Source: Phycisphaerae bacterium (GTDB lineage: Bacteria > Planctomycetota > Phycisphaerae > UBA1845 > UTPLA1). From it: a stretch of DNA of 6,833 nt. A program made the position numbers and the translations under genes. Of the stretch, positions 1 through 6,420 are shown piece by piece (within the stretch, counting starts at the first letter, position 1; each line of letters starts with the position of its first letter). The DNA lies in contig JAJDEC010000334.1 of NCBI GenBank assembly GCA_029259995.1, positions 1-6,833 of the forward strand, written 5' to 3'. The notes beneath the pieces are model-generated. The model saw nothing but the letters and a program-made list of their open reading frames with translations. It searched no databases and had not been told where the DNA came from.

Positions 1-492
1 TTCGAGCGAGGGCTCGACCACGCGAATCGACGAGCAGAACTCGGTCGAAAACGTGACTTTGGCACAGCCCCGGATTTCGCCGAGGCCGGTTGCGGCGCCT
101 TTTATCGTGATGGTCTTGGATTCTCGCGGACCAATGGAACCGATTTTCCAGGTCACGGCGGAGCCGTCTCTGGATGTCGGCTCGGGACTGATGGATGACG
201 GGGTGAATCCGCTGGGGATGACTTCCGTCATGACGACATTGTCGACCTTCCCGGAAGTCACATTGCGAATTTGCAGTTTGTAATCAAACGGCGAACCGAC
301 GCGGACTTCCGTCGGATGAATCCGATCGAGCGCAAGGACGCTGCCGGACTGGCTTCCGCCCGGGTAGAAAGTCGTATTGGTCGCGCTGGGGCGGCCTCCG
401 GTTTGTCCGTTGACTTGCTGTGTGACTGCGGCAATTGCGCAGACGGCTACCATGCATCGGGCCAACATGCCCGATCCAAAATTAGTGAACAT
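1..492 (-). CDS. Secreted DUF11-domain protein, N-terminal part (cut by window edge)
   Basis: The reading frame is open from the ATG at 492 to the window edge (164 codons, no stop), so the C-terminus lies outside. The start is well supported by AAGGAG (499-504) six bases upstream. Residues 1 to about 29 form a signal peptide (MFTNFGSGMLARCMVAVCAIAAV...), with likely signal peptidase I cleavage near VNG/Q; I see no lipobox. Residues 51-160 are a DUF11 beta-sandwich repeat: 'VLALDRIHPTEVRVGSPFDY', then 'IRNVTSGKVDNVVMTEVIPSGF' in outline, a 'TWKIGSIGPRESKTITI' strand pair, and a closing 'GCAKVTFSTEFC' with two cysteines. DUF11 repeats are common in large surface or wall proteins and usually occur in tandem, so more copies probably follow. 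It has its own promoter and is separated from the LysM gene upstream by that gene's terminator. Export and the DUF11 call are firm; the precise function is unknown. Confidence 0.85.
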   Translation of the reverse strand, partial: MFTNFGSGMLARCMVAVCAIAAVTQQVNGQTGGRPSATNTTFYPGGSQSGSVLALDRIHPTEVRVGSPFDYKLQIRNVTSGKVDNVVMTEVIPSGFTPSSISPEPTSRDGSAVTWKIGSIGPRESKTITIKGAATGLGEIRGCAKVTFSTEFCSSIRVVEPSLE

Positions 493-753
493 CGGTCACT
501 CCTTCTCGATCTATATCGTTGTTCTATCCAACGCCGCCGATCGTCGTTTAGACGGCGCTACCGTGCCTTGCGAGGGGCAAACGGAGAACGCCGGATAATA
601 ACCGCATGGCTCAGATTTTCAACGGAACGGCCGATGTTCGCCTGAGTGAGTCGGATTGACGCGATCGCAGATGGATAAATCCGTTCGTTTGATTGTGATT
701 CAAGTAGGCCACATTTCACTTGATCGTGAACATGATTCGCGGCGCCATGACGC
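493..753. other. Intergenic region upstream of the DUF11 gene
   Basis: No credible gene lies here. Short frames on either strand lack a convincing ribosome site or recognisable protein. The part from 493 to about 622 holds the ribosome site, leader and promoter of the minus-strand DUF11 gene. The part from about 623 to 753 is downstream of the LysM terminator and shows only a weak imperfect inverted repeat (TCAAGT at about 700 with ACTTGA near 718). Confidence 0.6.
595..622 (-). promoter_or_regulatory. Sigma70-type promoter for the DUF11 gene at 1-492
   Basis: On the minus strand TTGAAA (622-617, 5 of 6 to the -35 consensus) is followed after 16 bases by TATTAT (600-595, 5 of 6 to the -10 consensus). 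This predicts a transcript start near 588 and a leader of about 95 bases before the ATG at 492. The position is right because a terminator isolates this gene from the LysM gene upstream. Promoter consensus in planctomycetes is less well known than in Escherichia coli, so this remains a pattern match. Confidence 0.55.
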
Positions 754-795
754 AAAAAGCCCCTGGCATGTGCAAATTCACACATGCCAGGGGCT
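754..795 (-). terminator. Rho-independent terminator of the LysM lipoprotein gene
   Basis: A perfect 15-bp stem (AGCCCCTGGCATGTG at 758-772 with CACATGCCAGGGGCT at 781-795) encloses an 8-base loop. On the minus strand it runs into five T residues (758-754, the first at the stem foot). It begins 26 bases past the LysM stop codon. There is no comparable T tract on the plus strand, so it acts for the minus-strand transcript. Confidence 0.92.
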
Positions 796-821
796 ACTAA
801 GGCGTAGTGATTTGATTTCGA

Positions 822-1625
822 TCAGGGAATCCGAAGTCTCATCCCCGGGGCGATCTCATCGGCTCGATTGATGACATTCCTGTTGGCATCGAGGATTTCC
901 GGCCAGCGTTTCGCGTTGCGAGGGCCGTATTGAGCCCGGGCGATGCTCGTCAACGTGTCGCCGGGACGGACGACGTAGGAACCGCCGGCGTTTCCTGCTC
1001 GTCGCATCGCTGTTCGATTCGACGAACGATAGGTCGAACGATTCGAGCGCTGTGCAGGCTCCGAGGGTCTGCGCGTAAACGATGCTGTCGAATGACCGGC
1101 TCGAACGGCCTGAGGACTGCCGATCGGATACTGCAGGTTGTAATTTCGCTGATAGTGGCTTGTTCGGCTGCTGGGCGCAACGCTGTGGCCGTTGAGGCCC
1201 TGCGTTCGACCGATCGGATACTGCAGGTCAAAGCGCTTGGTGTATGTCGTCGCGCCGGCATCCGATGCTGTGTGTCGCTGAACGGGCTGCGGCCGCGGCT
1301 TCGACCTGGAGAACCACGACGGCGCCGGACTTTGATTGACCGGCTGGGGCTGGCCGACAGCATATTGCAGTTTCAGATTACGGGAATAGGAACTCGACTT
1401 CGTGTTCGTATTCACCAGACCGACAGCGGCGGGATGAACCACCTGCGTGTCGCCGATTGGGTACTGGAGATTGTAATTCTTGTCGTAAGTACCCGGGCCA
1501 AACAGATTCCAGCCACCCGCGTTCCAGGTTTGCATCTGTTGATTCTGATCGCACCCCGTGGAAACAACGAGCGATAATGCGACAGCGATTGTTAGACCGT
1601 TGAAAACGGCAAGACGGCGACTCAT
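822..1625 (-). CDS. LysM-domain lipoprotein with four LQYPIG repeats
   Basis: This 267-aa protein has an ATG start with a textbook AGGAGG (1632-1637) six bases upstream. Residues 1-25 are a lipoprotein-type signal peptide ending VVSTGC; the -3 residue is Ser, a relaxed lipobox, with Cys25 as the likely lipidation site. Residues about 26-210 are low in complexity, rich in Ser, Arg, Asn, Gln and Pro, and carry four copies of a 15-residue motif (47-61, 80-94, 128-142, 158-172) of the form Y-x-[KR]-x-x-x-LQY-[PA]-[IV]-G-x-x-Q. Residues 217-266 are a C-terminal LysM domain: 'YVVRPGDTLTSIARAQYG', 'WPEILDANRNVI', 'IAPGMRLRIP'. LysM binds the glycan backbone of peptidoglycan, so the likely arrangement is lipid anchor, flexible repeat stalk, wall-binding head. 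It sits between terminators at 1691-1734 and 754-795 and is probably monocistronic. The LysM call is firm; the role of the repeats is unknown. Confidence 0.9.
   Translation of the reverse strand: MSRRLAVFNGLTIAVALSLVVSTGCDQNQQMQTWNAGGWNLFGPGTYDKNYNLQYPIGDTQVVHPAAVGLVNTNTKSSSYSRNLKLQYAVGQPQPVNQSPAPSWFSRSKPRPQPVQRHTASDAGATTYTKRFDLQYPIGRTQGLNGHSVAPSSRTSHYQRNYNLQYPIGSPQAVRAGHSTASFTRRPSEPAQRSNRSTYRSSNRTAMRRAGNAGGSYVVRPGDTLTSIARAQYGPRNAKRWPEILDANRNVINRADEIAPGMRLRIP
1110..1487 (-). repeat. Four in-frame 45-bp repeats coding the LQYPIG motif
   Basis: The units lie at 1443-1487 (YDKNYNLQYPIGDTQ), 1344-1388 (YSRNLKLQYAVGQPQ), 1200-1244 (YTKRFDLQYPIGRTQ) and 1110-1154 (YQRNYNLQYPIGSPQ). They are separated by 18, 33 and 15 unrelated residues. 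The last two share a DNA stretch (CCGATCGGATACTGCAGGT read on the plus strand), while the others differ at synonymous positions. The protein motif thus appears older and more conserved than the DNA, which argues for selection on the peptide and against a recent tandem duplication. Confidence 0.85.
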
Positions 1626-1649
1626 CTGAATCCTCCTGCTAGAGATCCA

Positions 1650-1665
1650 ATTCTATCCATAGAAT
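1650..1665. promoter_or_regulatory. 16-bp palindrome upstream of the LysM gene, operator-like
   Basis: ATTCTAT-CC-ATAGAAT is a perfect inverted repeat with 7-bp arms, centred about 32 bases before the LysM start codon. On the minus strand its promoter-proximal half reads TAGAAT (1655-1650), 5 of 6 to a -10 box. A further GATTCT lies just upstream (minus strand AGATTCTGCCGATTCTATGG). The gene needs a promoter between the terminator at 1691-1734 and its start, and this is the only -10-like site there, though I find no good -35 at the right spacing. It may be an operator over a -10, or chance. Confidence 0.35.
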
Positions 1666-1690
1666 CGGCAGAATCTGCGCATCACAATAC

Positions 1691-1734
1691 GAGAAAAGGA
1701 GGGATCGCGACCGGTAATGGTCACGATCCCTCCT
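1691..1734 (-). terminator. Rho-independent terminator of the large DUF11 lipoprotein gene
   Basis: A 16-bp stem pairs 1697-1712 with 1719-1734 around a 6-base loop. On the minus-strand RNA it is fully paired, including one G-U wobble that would be a C-A mismatch on the plus strand. It is followed by a T-rich tail (TTTTCTC). It starts 23 bases after the stop codon at 1758-1760. Strand-specific pairing and the T tail both point to the minus strand. Confidence 0.92.
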
Positions 1735-1757
1735 GGATATACGTCAGAAGAGGTTAG

Positions 1758-4112
1758 TTAGTTCCCAGCCACAAAGTGGGTGGACTCCTCTTCCTTGATC
1801 ACGTTCGGCACTTCGGTGCAGTTGACCTGCACGTTGAAGCGTGTGTCGCCCTGGCTGCCCGGACCAGGCTGCTTCGCCCAGACCATGACCTTGTAGATCG
1901 CCGTGCGATCAGGCTCAAGGACAGGCAGGCCGCTGAAGGTCAGCGTGTTGCCCGACAGGTTGTACTGGAGCGGAGCTCCACCAACGACCGGCGGCGTCAC
2001 TGCCGTGGCTTCACCCTGCGACTGGATGTCGCAGACGATGACGATGTTCGTCAGGTTTCGGAAGCCCTGATTCGTGACGCTGATGGTGTACGTCGTCTGC
2101 TCGGAAGGCGTCGGTGTACCATCGGTGTCGGCGTAGAGCGGATCCGGATCGTCCACCACCTCGACGAGAATGGCGGGCGTACCCTTGACTTCGACCACAG
2201 CCGTGTCACAGACCGGCGGGACGCACTCGGCCTGAACACAGGCTTCGTTCGTCGTCGTTCCGAGTGCGACACCACGCATCATCACTGTCACGTTGACGCT
2301 CTGACCTGCACCGATCGTACCCAGGTTCCAGCTTGCGCTGTTACCCGAAGCCGTTGCCGGCGGGTTCGCGTTGCCGAATGCCAGGGCGCCCGGGCCTTCC
2401 CATCGATCCGTCAGCGTGACGTTGCTGGCCGGAGCGCTGCTCGGGTTGCTGACGGTGATCGTGTACTCGACCTGCTGGTCGCGTCCACGCTGCATGAACA
2501 GCGTCGTCGGTCGAGCCGTCTTGCTGATTGTCAGCGAAGGCGTGCTGATCGTCGTTGTGCATTCCGCCGAAGCCGAGAGACCGCCGTCCGCAGACGCCGT
2601 GGCTCGGTTGGTGAACGTGCCGCCGCCGGAAGCGTTGGCCATGTAGCTGGCCTGCTTCGACTCACCCGGAGCGAGGTTGCCCGCGTCGAACGTCTTGGTG
2701 TTGCCACCGGAGTCGGCCGTGAGGCCGGACGGCAGGTTGTCATTCACCTGAACGTTATTGGCAGGGGCATCACCCGTGTTGGTGACGACGAGGTTGTAGC
2801 GAATCTGATCGCAACCGACCTGCATGCATTCCTTGCGGAGTGCGAGGCCCGGTCGGCCGACAGTGATCGGATGACAATCGCTGACAGGATCGGCGCACGA
2901 AGCGCTGGCTGTCGCACAGTTGTCGATCGTCTTCTGGCTGGCACCCGGATTCACGCGAGCGCGAATCGTGACGGTGGCCGAACCGCCGGCAGCAATCGAG
3001 CCGAGGCTCCATGAGCCGTTGCCCGACGGCGAGCTGGAGACGAGGTCCACGCCGGCCGGAAGCTGATCCGTCACAACGACGTTGCTTGCATCGCCCTGGC
3101 CGATGTTCTGGACGTTGATCGTGTAATCGAATTCCTGACCCGCGACGACGATGCCCGAAGGACCGGACTTCGTGATGGCGAGCTGTGAGCCGAACCAGCT
3201 CTTTGTGACGACAGTGTCGCCGATGTCCACGGCCGGCTTGCAGCATTGGATGTCGGCGGGTCGTCGAACATGAATCTCGACGTCGGCCGAACCCAGGTAA
3301 CCCGGAGCCGGTCGAATTGTGGCACTGGCCATACCCGACGCATCGGTGCGACCGGCGACGGACGTGCTGCCGTTATCGAACGTGGCGTTGCCGCCGACGA
3401 TCTGATAGGTGACTTCGTATTCAGCAAGGCCGCTGCCATCCGAATGCTTGACGACTTGCGTCGTGAATGTATGCGGCTGATCGCAGGGGTTTGTGGCGTC
3501 GGACGGGAAAATCACGTCGACGTCGTACCAGTACTTCTTGGCGAAGACCTTGTGCTTGTCCCAGTTGTAAATGCCGGGGCAGTACACGGTGATGTTCGTT
3601 TCGCCTTCGATCGGCGATGTGATCACACACCAGGTCTGGCCTTTTTCAAGACTGACATCGTCCGAGGGATCGTCGTTGCCGCGATCGAGGACGTGGCTGA
3701 AGTTGTTGGTATGCGAAATCGCGTAGTGGTTGTCCACTTTGTATCCGCGGCTTGCACGCCATCCACTTTCGTCCACTTCGACGATATCGCCGACGCTGCC
3801 TTCCGAGATGATCCACTCAACGCGTCGATTCGGAAGGGCCTTGCCCTTCTTGTCGAGCACGGTGGCGACCATGATGTGCTGCGTCATGACCGGGTTGATA
3901 TCCTTGAGCGGAGTCACTTGGAGCTCGACCGCAAACGGATCCCAGTTCGAATAGTACGCGCCCTCGGGCGGCTTGCCGTGTGTCGGGATGGTGTCACCGC
4001 CCGACGGCCACTGAAACGCGTGCGGCGTATGGTTGCGGCAGCCGGCGAGTGCTCCCAACGCGACGACCATACTCATGCAGGTCGCCAATCGTTTCGTCAG
4101 GTTGCTCGTCAT
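1758..4112 (-). CDS. Cysteine-rich DUF11-repeat surface lipoprotein, planctomycete type
   Basis: This 784-aa protein (from the ATG at 4112) opens with a signal peptide ending in a canonical lipobox, ALAG-Cys25. The order is then: an Ig-like region at about 60-200 ('VATVLDKKGKALPNRRVEW', 'RGNDDPSDD', 'CPGIYNWDKHKVF'); a second Ig-like domain at about 210-285 resembling Big_1 ('YEVTYQIVGGNATF', 'GRTDASGMASATI'); and four DUF11-like repeats at about 310-418, 422-521, 526-642 and 646-777, the last being divergent. Typical DUF11 phrases are 'FDYTINVQNIGQGDASNVVV', 'TDQLPAGV' and 'WSLGSIAAGGSATVTI'. Sixteen cysteines follow the lipid cysteine, several in clusters at repeat ends (399, 406, 413; 625, 630, 635), suggesting disulphide cross-links or a stiff extracellular rod. 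I recall the N-terminal half from planctomycete cysteine-rich wall proteins. A structural, outer-surface role is likely; ligand and partners are unknown. Confidence 0.9.
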   Translation of the reverse strand: MTSNLTKRLATCMSMVVALGALAGCRNHTPHAFQWPSGGDTIPTHGKPPEGAYYSNWDPFAVELQVTPLKDINPVMTQHIMVATVLDKKGKALPNRRVEWIISEGSVGDIVEVDESGWRASRGYKVDNHYAISHTNNFSHVLDRGNDDPSDDVSLEKGQTWCVITSPIEGETNITVYCPGIYNWDKHKVFAKKYWYDVDVIFPSDATNPCDQPHTFTTQVVKHSDGSGLAEYEVTYQIVGGNATFDNGSTSVAGRTDASGMASATIRPAPGYLGSADVEIHVRRPADIQCCKPAVDIGDTVVTKSWFGSQLAITKSGPSGIVVAGQEFDYTINVQNIGQGDASNVVVTDQLPAGVDLVSSSPSGNGSWSLGSIAAGGSATVTIRARVNPGASQKTIDNCATASASCADPVSDCHPITVGRPGLALRKECMQVGCDQIRYNLVVTNTGDAPANNVQVNDNLPSGLTADSGGNTKTFDAGNLAPGESKQASYMANASGGGTFTNRATASADGGLSASAECTTTISTPSLTISKTARPTTLFMQRGRDQQVEYTITVSNPSSAPASNVTLTDRWEGPGALAFGNANPPATASGNSASWNLGTIGAGQSVNVTVMMRGVALGTTTNEACVQAECVPPVCDTAVVEVKGTPAILVEVVDDPDPLYADTDGTPTPSEQTTYTISVTNQGFRNLTNIVIVCDIQSQGEATAVTPPVVGGAPLQYNLSGNTLTFSGLPVLEPDRTAIYKVMVWAKQPGPGSQGDTRFNVQVNCTEVPNVIKEEESTHFVAGN

Positions 4113-4122
4113 GTTTGTCAAT

Positions 4123-4127
4123 CTCCT
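4123..4127 (-). promoter_or_regulatory. Ribosome binding site that decides the DUF11 lipoprotein start
   Basis: AGGAG (4127-4123, part of GAGAGGAG) lies ten bases before the ATG at 4112, an acceptable if slightly long spacing. The frame is also open at a TTG three codons upstream (4121-4119), but that codon is only one base from the AGGAG and cannot use it. The ATG start is therefore preferred. The choice does not alter the lipoprotein signal. Confidence 0.7.
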
Positions 4128-4228
4128 CTCGCTAGTTGGATGAATCCGTAGGCAGTTTTTCAGCGAGGCTCGAACGCGACCGCGCGTCAGCGAACGACCC
4201 TCTTATTACATCCAGTTATGTCAACATT

Positions 4229-4253
4229 CCGTCAGAACACGCGTTACTGACGG
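4229..4253. promoter_or_regulatory. Inverted repeat upstream of the DUF11 lipoprotein gene
   Basis: CCGTCAG (4229-4235) and CTGACGG (4247-4253) form perfect 7-bp arms around 11 bases. On the minus strand one arm overlaps a weak -35 (CTGACG, 4 of 6), placed 19 bases from TGTAAT (4210-4205, 5 of 6 to -10). This could be a regulator site over a second promoter about 95 bases before the ATG, but the promoter match is poor. Confidence 0.25.
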
Positions 4254-4620
4254 TAATCTCCGTAAACAAAGGCGTAAATCGGACATCAAACGGCCAGATT
4301 CGTTCGCGAATGATAATCGCCGACCGATCACCGGTTGATTTGAAGCAAAAGCATCTGCGATTGCGATACTCAAGAATGTCCGCGCCTGTTCTTTCTTCTT
4401 CATACTCACAATGCGTCATCCGATCAGATGCTCGCACTCACGCCAAATCGCCCCGCTGCCCGAGGCACCTACGATTCATGGGCCTTCCACAATTGCCCCG
4501 AATCTCAAATTCGGCCGATTTCAACGTAAACCGTTGAGAAATCCTTCGCAAACCCGGGCCAATTGGGACCTTGACGCTTCGCGTGTCTCTGCCCCAATAG
4601 AACGACCGGATAACAGCGCG

Positions 4621-4649
4621 AATATTAGGCGTAAGTTACGCTCTGTCAA
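4621..4649 (-). promoter_or_regulatory. Candidate promoter with a palindrome in its spacer
   Basis: On the minus strand a perfect TTGACA (4649-4644) is followed after 17 bases by AATATT (4626-4621, 4 of 6 to the -10). The spacer contains GCGTAA-G-TTACGC (4629-4641), a perfect palindrome around one base, where a repressor or MerR-like spacer-binding regulator could sit. It lies about 80 bases past the stop of the 524-aa gene and would start RNA near 4614, about 500 bases before the DUF11 lipoprotein ATG. Either that gene has a long leader or a short independent RNA is made. Confidence 0.4.
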
Positions 4650-4726
4650 ACAGCAATGACTCAAAATATCGACATTTTTCTCAAACAGGGCCAGTCTACA
4701 ACAGCACTGGAACGTACGACACACTG

Positions 4727-6301
4727 TTAGCGATTTGTAATCTCGAACGCCATTCGCTTCTCGCAACTCGTGCCGCCAAGGACATCTCGAAGCGAAATCA
4801 CGAGCGTATAGTTATCGGGTGGCAGGACCTGCTGAAAATCAATGGGGCCGATCGCAAGGAAGAAATCTTCGCGACGCCCGTTGGACAAATCCGGGATTTC
4901 CTGGTCCAGCGTTGACCAGATCTCGTCGCCAGTAGCGCTTAGAAGCTTCTGTTGCACAGAAAGTAACGTCCGGTAAACACCGGTCTGCGATCGAGTCGAA
5001 ACAAAATTCTCGACTTCGAGATACGCCAGCAATTTCGGCATGCGATTGGCGGGAAAACTGACCGGACTGAACGGGCGATATTTGCCGTGACCGTCAATCG
5101 AGCGGCAGAAGGCGGCGACGGGAATCGACAGCTGCTTGGACGCTCGCATCCGATCTCGGTATTGATCCAACTGGCTCTGACTCAGCGATGACGGATCAAG
5201 CTCCCCGGAACGGACTGCCGGAAGGATGGCGACCAAATATTCTTCGATCATCGCGTTGGTCGTCGAATCGGCGCCGTCGATGGGCGCCAGGGCGTCGGAT
5301 TCGCGATGGTCGGCAAGATAGAGCATTCGAAGCCGCATCTGGTTCCGAATGTCGTTCGGGGATCGCCGGACGGCGGATTCCAGTTTGGCCATTTCTTCGG
5401 CACGCGAATCAACTGGGCGTTTTGGTTCGCGAACCAATTCGGACTCGTCTCGATCCGGCGTGAGTCGCTTCACACGATCGTCATGCGTTGCCGAATCAGG
5501 ACGGCGAGTCTTCGCCGGCACTTCTCGTTTCGGCACGGGCTCTCGATTCGGCGTCCAATACGTCAAGTCGTCTTCGCCCGTCTCGGCCGCGTCCTTCTTT
5601 CGATCCGGTGTTCGCTGTTCGGTCGTCGACACTTCGTTGCGATCGCGAGGCGCATTCCAGCGATTCTCGTTGCGGCGCGGTTCATCCCGGACCGCGCTGG
5701 TGGGCTCGGATCGAGGCTCGGATTCGTCTTCCCAGTCATCTCGTCGATCCGCACTCGACGCAACAGCCACATTGGGATCGTCCGACGTCGAAACGGGGCC
5801 CGCCTCACTCTCTGAATACGATGCCGGTTCTCCCCCCATCGCAAGGACATCGGGCGAGCCAAGCGGCAAGCGGACGATGGTTTCAGCAGCCAAATCCCCC
5901 TGCACGCTGACGAGACTCACGCGCGCGAATGCAGGCAGCTGGCGTTCGCCCATGGCGATCATGTTGACGGGGATGTTCACTGTGACGTGGGACGGCTCTC
6001 CCGTCACTTCTTCGGCCCGAACCGTCCGCGAACCGGCGACTTGTCCCTTCGAATTGCGATAGCTGCTCCGCTTCGCCATGACGGGACGTTTCGTGGAGTC
6101 GAGCACGCCGACTTCGTATACGAATTGCTGACCGTGCATGCCTTTGGTCGTGTACATCGACTCAATCAGTACGGCGTCAAGTCGTCCATCTTTTTCGATG
6201 CGTCGACTTCGCGTCGCCATAAGCTCTACACGAGGGCCACAGCTTGTTAATGCCATCGCCGTCAGAGCCAGGCACAGAATTGCTTGCTTGTTGCGTATCA
6301 A
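4727..6301 (-). CDS. Lipoprotein of unknown function with charged disordered middle
   Basis: This 524-aa protein begins at TTG (6301-6299); no in-frame ATG or GTG precedes the signal peptide, and the first internal ATG would destroy it. GGAG (6317-6314) lies 12 bases upstream, rather far. The signal peptide ends in a good lipobox, L18-T-S-C21. Residues about 38-148 are rich in beta strands ('DAVLIESMY', 'QFVYEVGVLD', 'HVTVNIPVNMI', 'ARVSLVSVQG') and look like a beta-sandwich. Residues about 158-300 are highly charged and low in complexity, with three TP[DN]R phrases (231, 250, 281). A short helical stretch follows (301-400). Residues about 405-522 look like a second strand-rich domain ('YRPFSPVSFPANRMPKLLAY', 'LEVENF', 'YTLVISLRDVLGGTS'). 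I have the impression of similar C-terminal ends in planctomycete hypothetical proteins but cannot name the family. An envelope location is the only confident functional statement. Confidence 0.85.
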   Translation of the reverse strand: MIRNKQAILCLALTAMALTSCGPRVELMATRSRRIEKDGRLDAVLIESMYTTKGMHGQQFVYEVGVLDSTKRPVMAKRSSYRNSKGQVAGSRTVRAEEVTGEPSHVTVNIPVNMIAMGERQLPAFARVSLVSVQGDLAAETIVRLPLGSPDVLAMGGEPASYSESEAGPVSTSDDPNVAVASSADRRDDWEDESEPRSEPTSAVRDEPRRNENRWNAPRDRNEVSTTEQRTPDRKKDAAETGEDDLTYWTPNREPVPKREVPAKTRRPDSATHDDRVKRLTPDRDESELVREPKRPVDSRAEEMAKLESAVRRSPNDIRNQMRLRMLYLADHRESDALAPIDGADSTTNAMIEEYLVAILPAVRSGELDPSSLSQSQLDQYRDRMRASKQLSIPVAAFCRSIDGHGKYRPFSPVSFPANRMPKLLAYLEVENFVSTRSQTGVYRTLLSVQQKLLSATGDEIWSTLDQEIPDLSNGRREDFFLAIGPIDFQQVLPPDNYTLVISLRDVLGGTSCEKRMAFEITNR

Positions 6302-6420
6302 GGGATTTGGTATCTCCGTTTCATGGCGATCCGCAGGCCAGACATGTCGGGTATTGCTGGATCGCCGGATTCAGGGCAGCCACATGACGGATCATCGGCG
6401 TCCGGACTTATCGCCGCAAC

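Larger units (their letters stand above)
4113..4726. other. 614-bp gap: upstream region of the DUF11 lipoprotein gene
   Basis: I find no convincing gene on either strand. The short plus-strand frames (for example at 4136-4537 and 4411-4659) have no recognisable protein or ribosome site. The gap holds a candidate minus-strand promoter with an internal palindrome (4621-4649), a possible two-tier hairpin (4562-4598), a small hairpin near 4519-4540 (TCAACG with CGTTGA), a 7-bp inverted repeat (4229-4253), a consensus TTGACA on the minus strand at 4224-4219 with no -10 at the usual distance, and the ribosome site. No intrinsic terminator for the 524-aa gene is visible just past its stop. A long leader or a small RNA is possible. 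Confidence 0.5.

Noticed and set aside
930..1577. Plus-strand open frame of 215 codons with repeated 'DRILQV' phrases
   Set aside because: The apparent repeats are the antisense reading of the LQYPIG repeats in the LysM protein.
1776..3014. Plus-strand open frame of 412 codons antisense to the DUF11 lipoprotein
   Set aside because: Its Arg-, Asp- and Val-rich translation has no domain or ribosome site, while the opposite strand carries a clear lipoprotein. It is a shadow of GC-biased codons.
3246..4151. Plus-strand open frame of 301 codons antisense to the N-terminal half of the same gene
   Set aside because: No recognisable motif, and it is fully explained by the minus-strand coding sequence.
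4205..4224. Perfect minus-strand TTGACA at 4224-4219 near TGTAAT at 4210-4205
   Set aside because: The two boxes are only 8 bases apart, too close to form one promoter.
4136..4537. Small plus-strand open frame of 133 codons in the long gap
   Set aside because: Its start overlaps the upstream region of the DUF11 gene, it has no convincing ribosome site, and the protein resembles nothing I know.
4679..4726. Hairpin just past the stop of the 524-aa gene (AACAG with CTGTT), considered as a terminator
   Set aside because: Only about five sound base pairs, the rest wobble, and there is no T tract.
5349..6062. Plus-strand open frame of 237 codons, Ser/Arg-rich
   Set aside because: It is the antisense of the charged linker of the 524-aa lipoprotein and has no ribosome site.
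6379..6399. Two-tier hairpin after the tRNA, considered as a terminator
   Set aside because: The stem is interrupted and no T tract follows on the minus strand.
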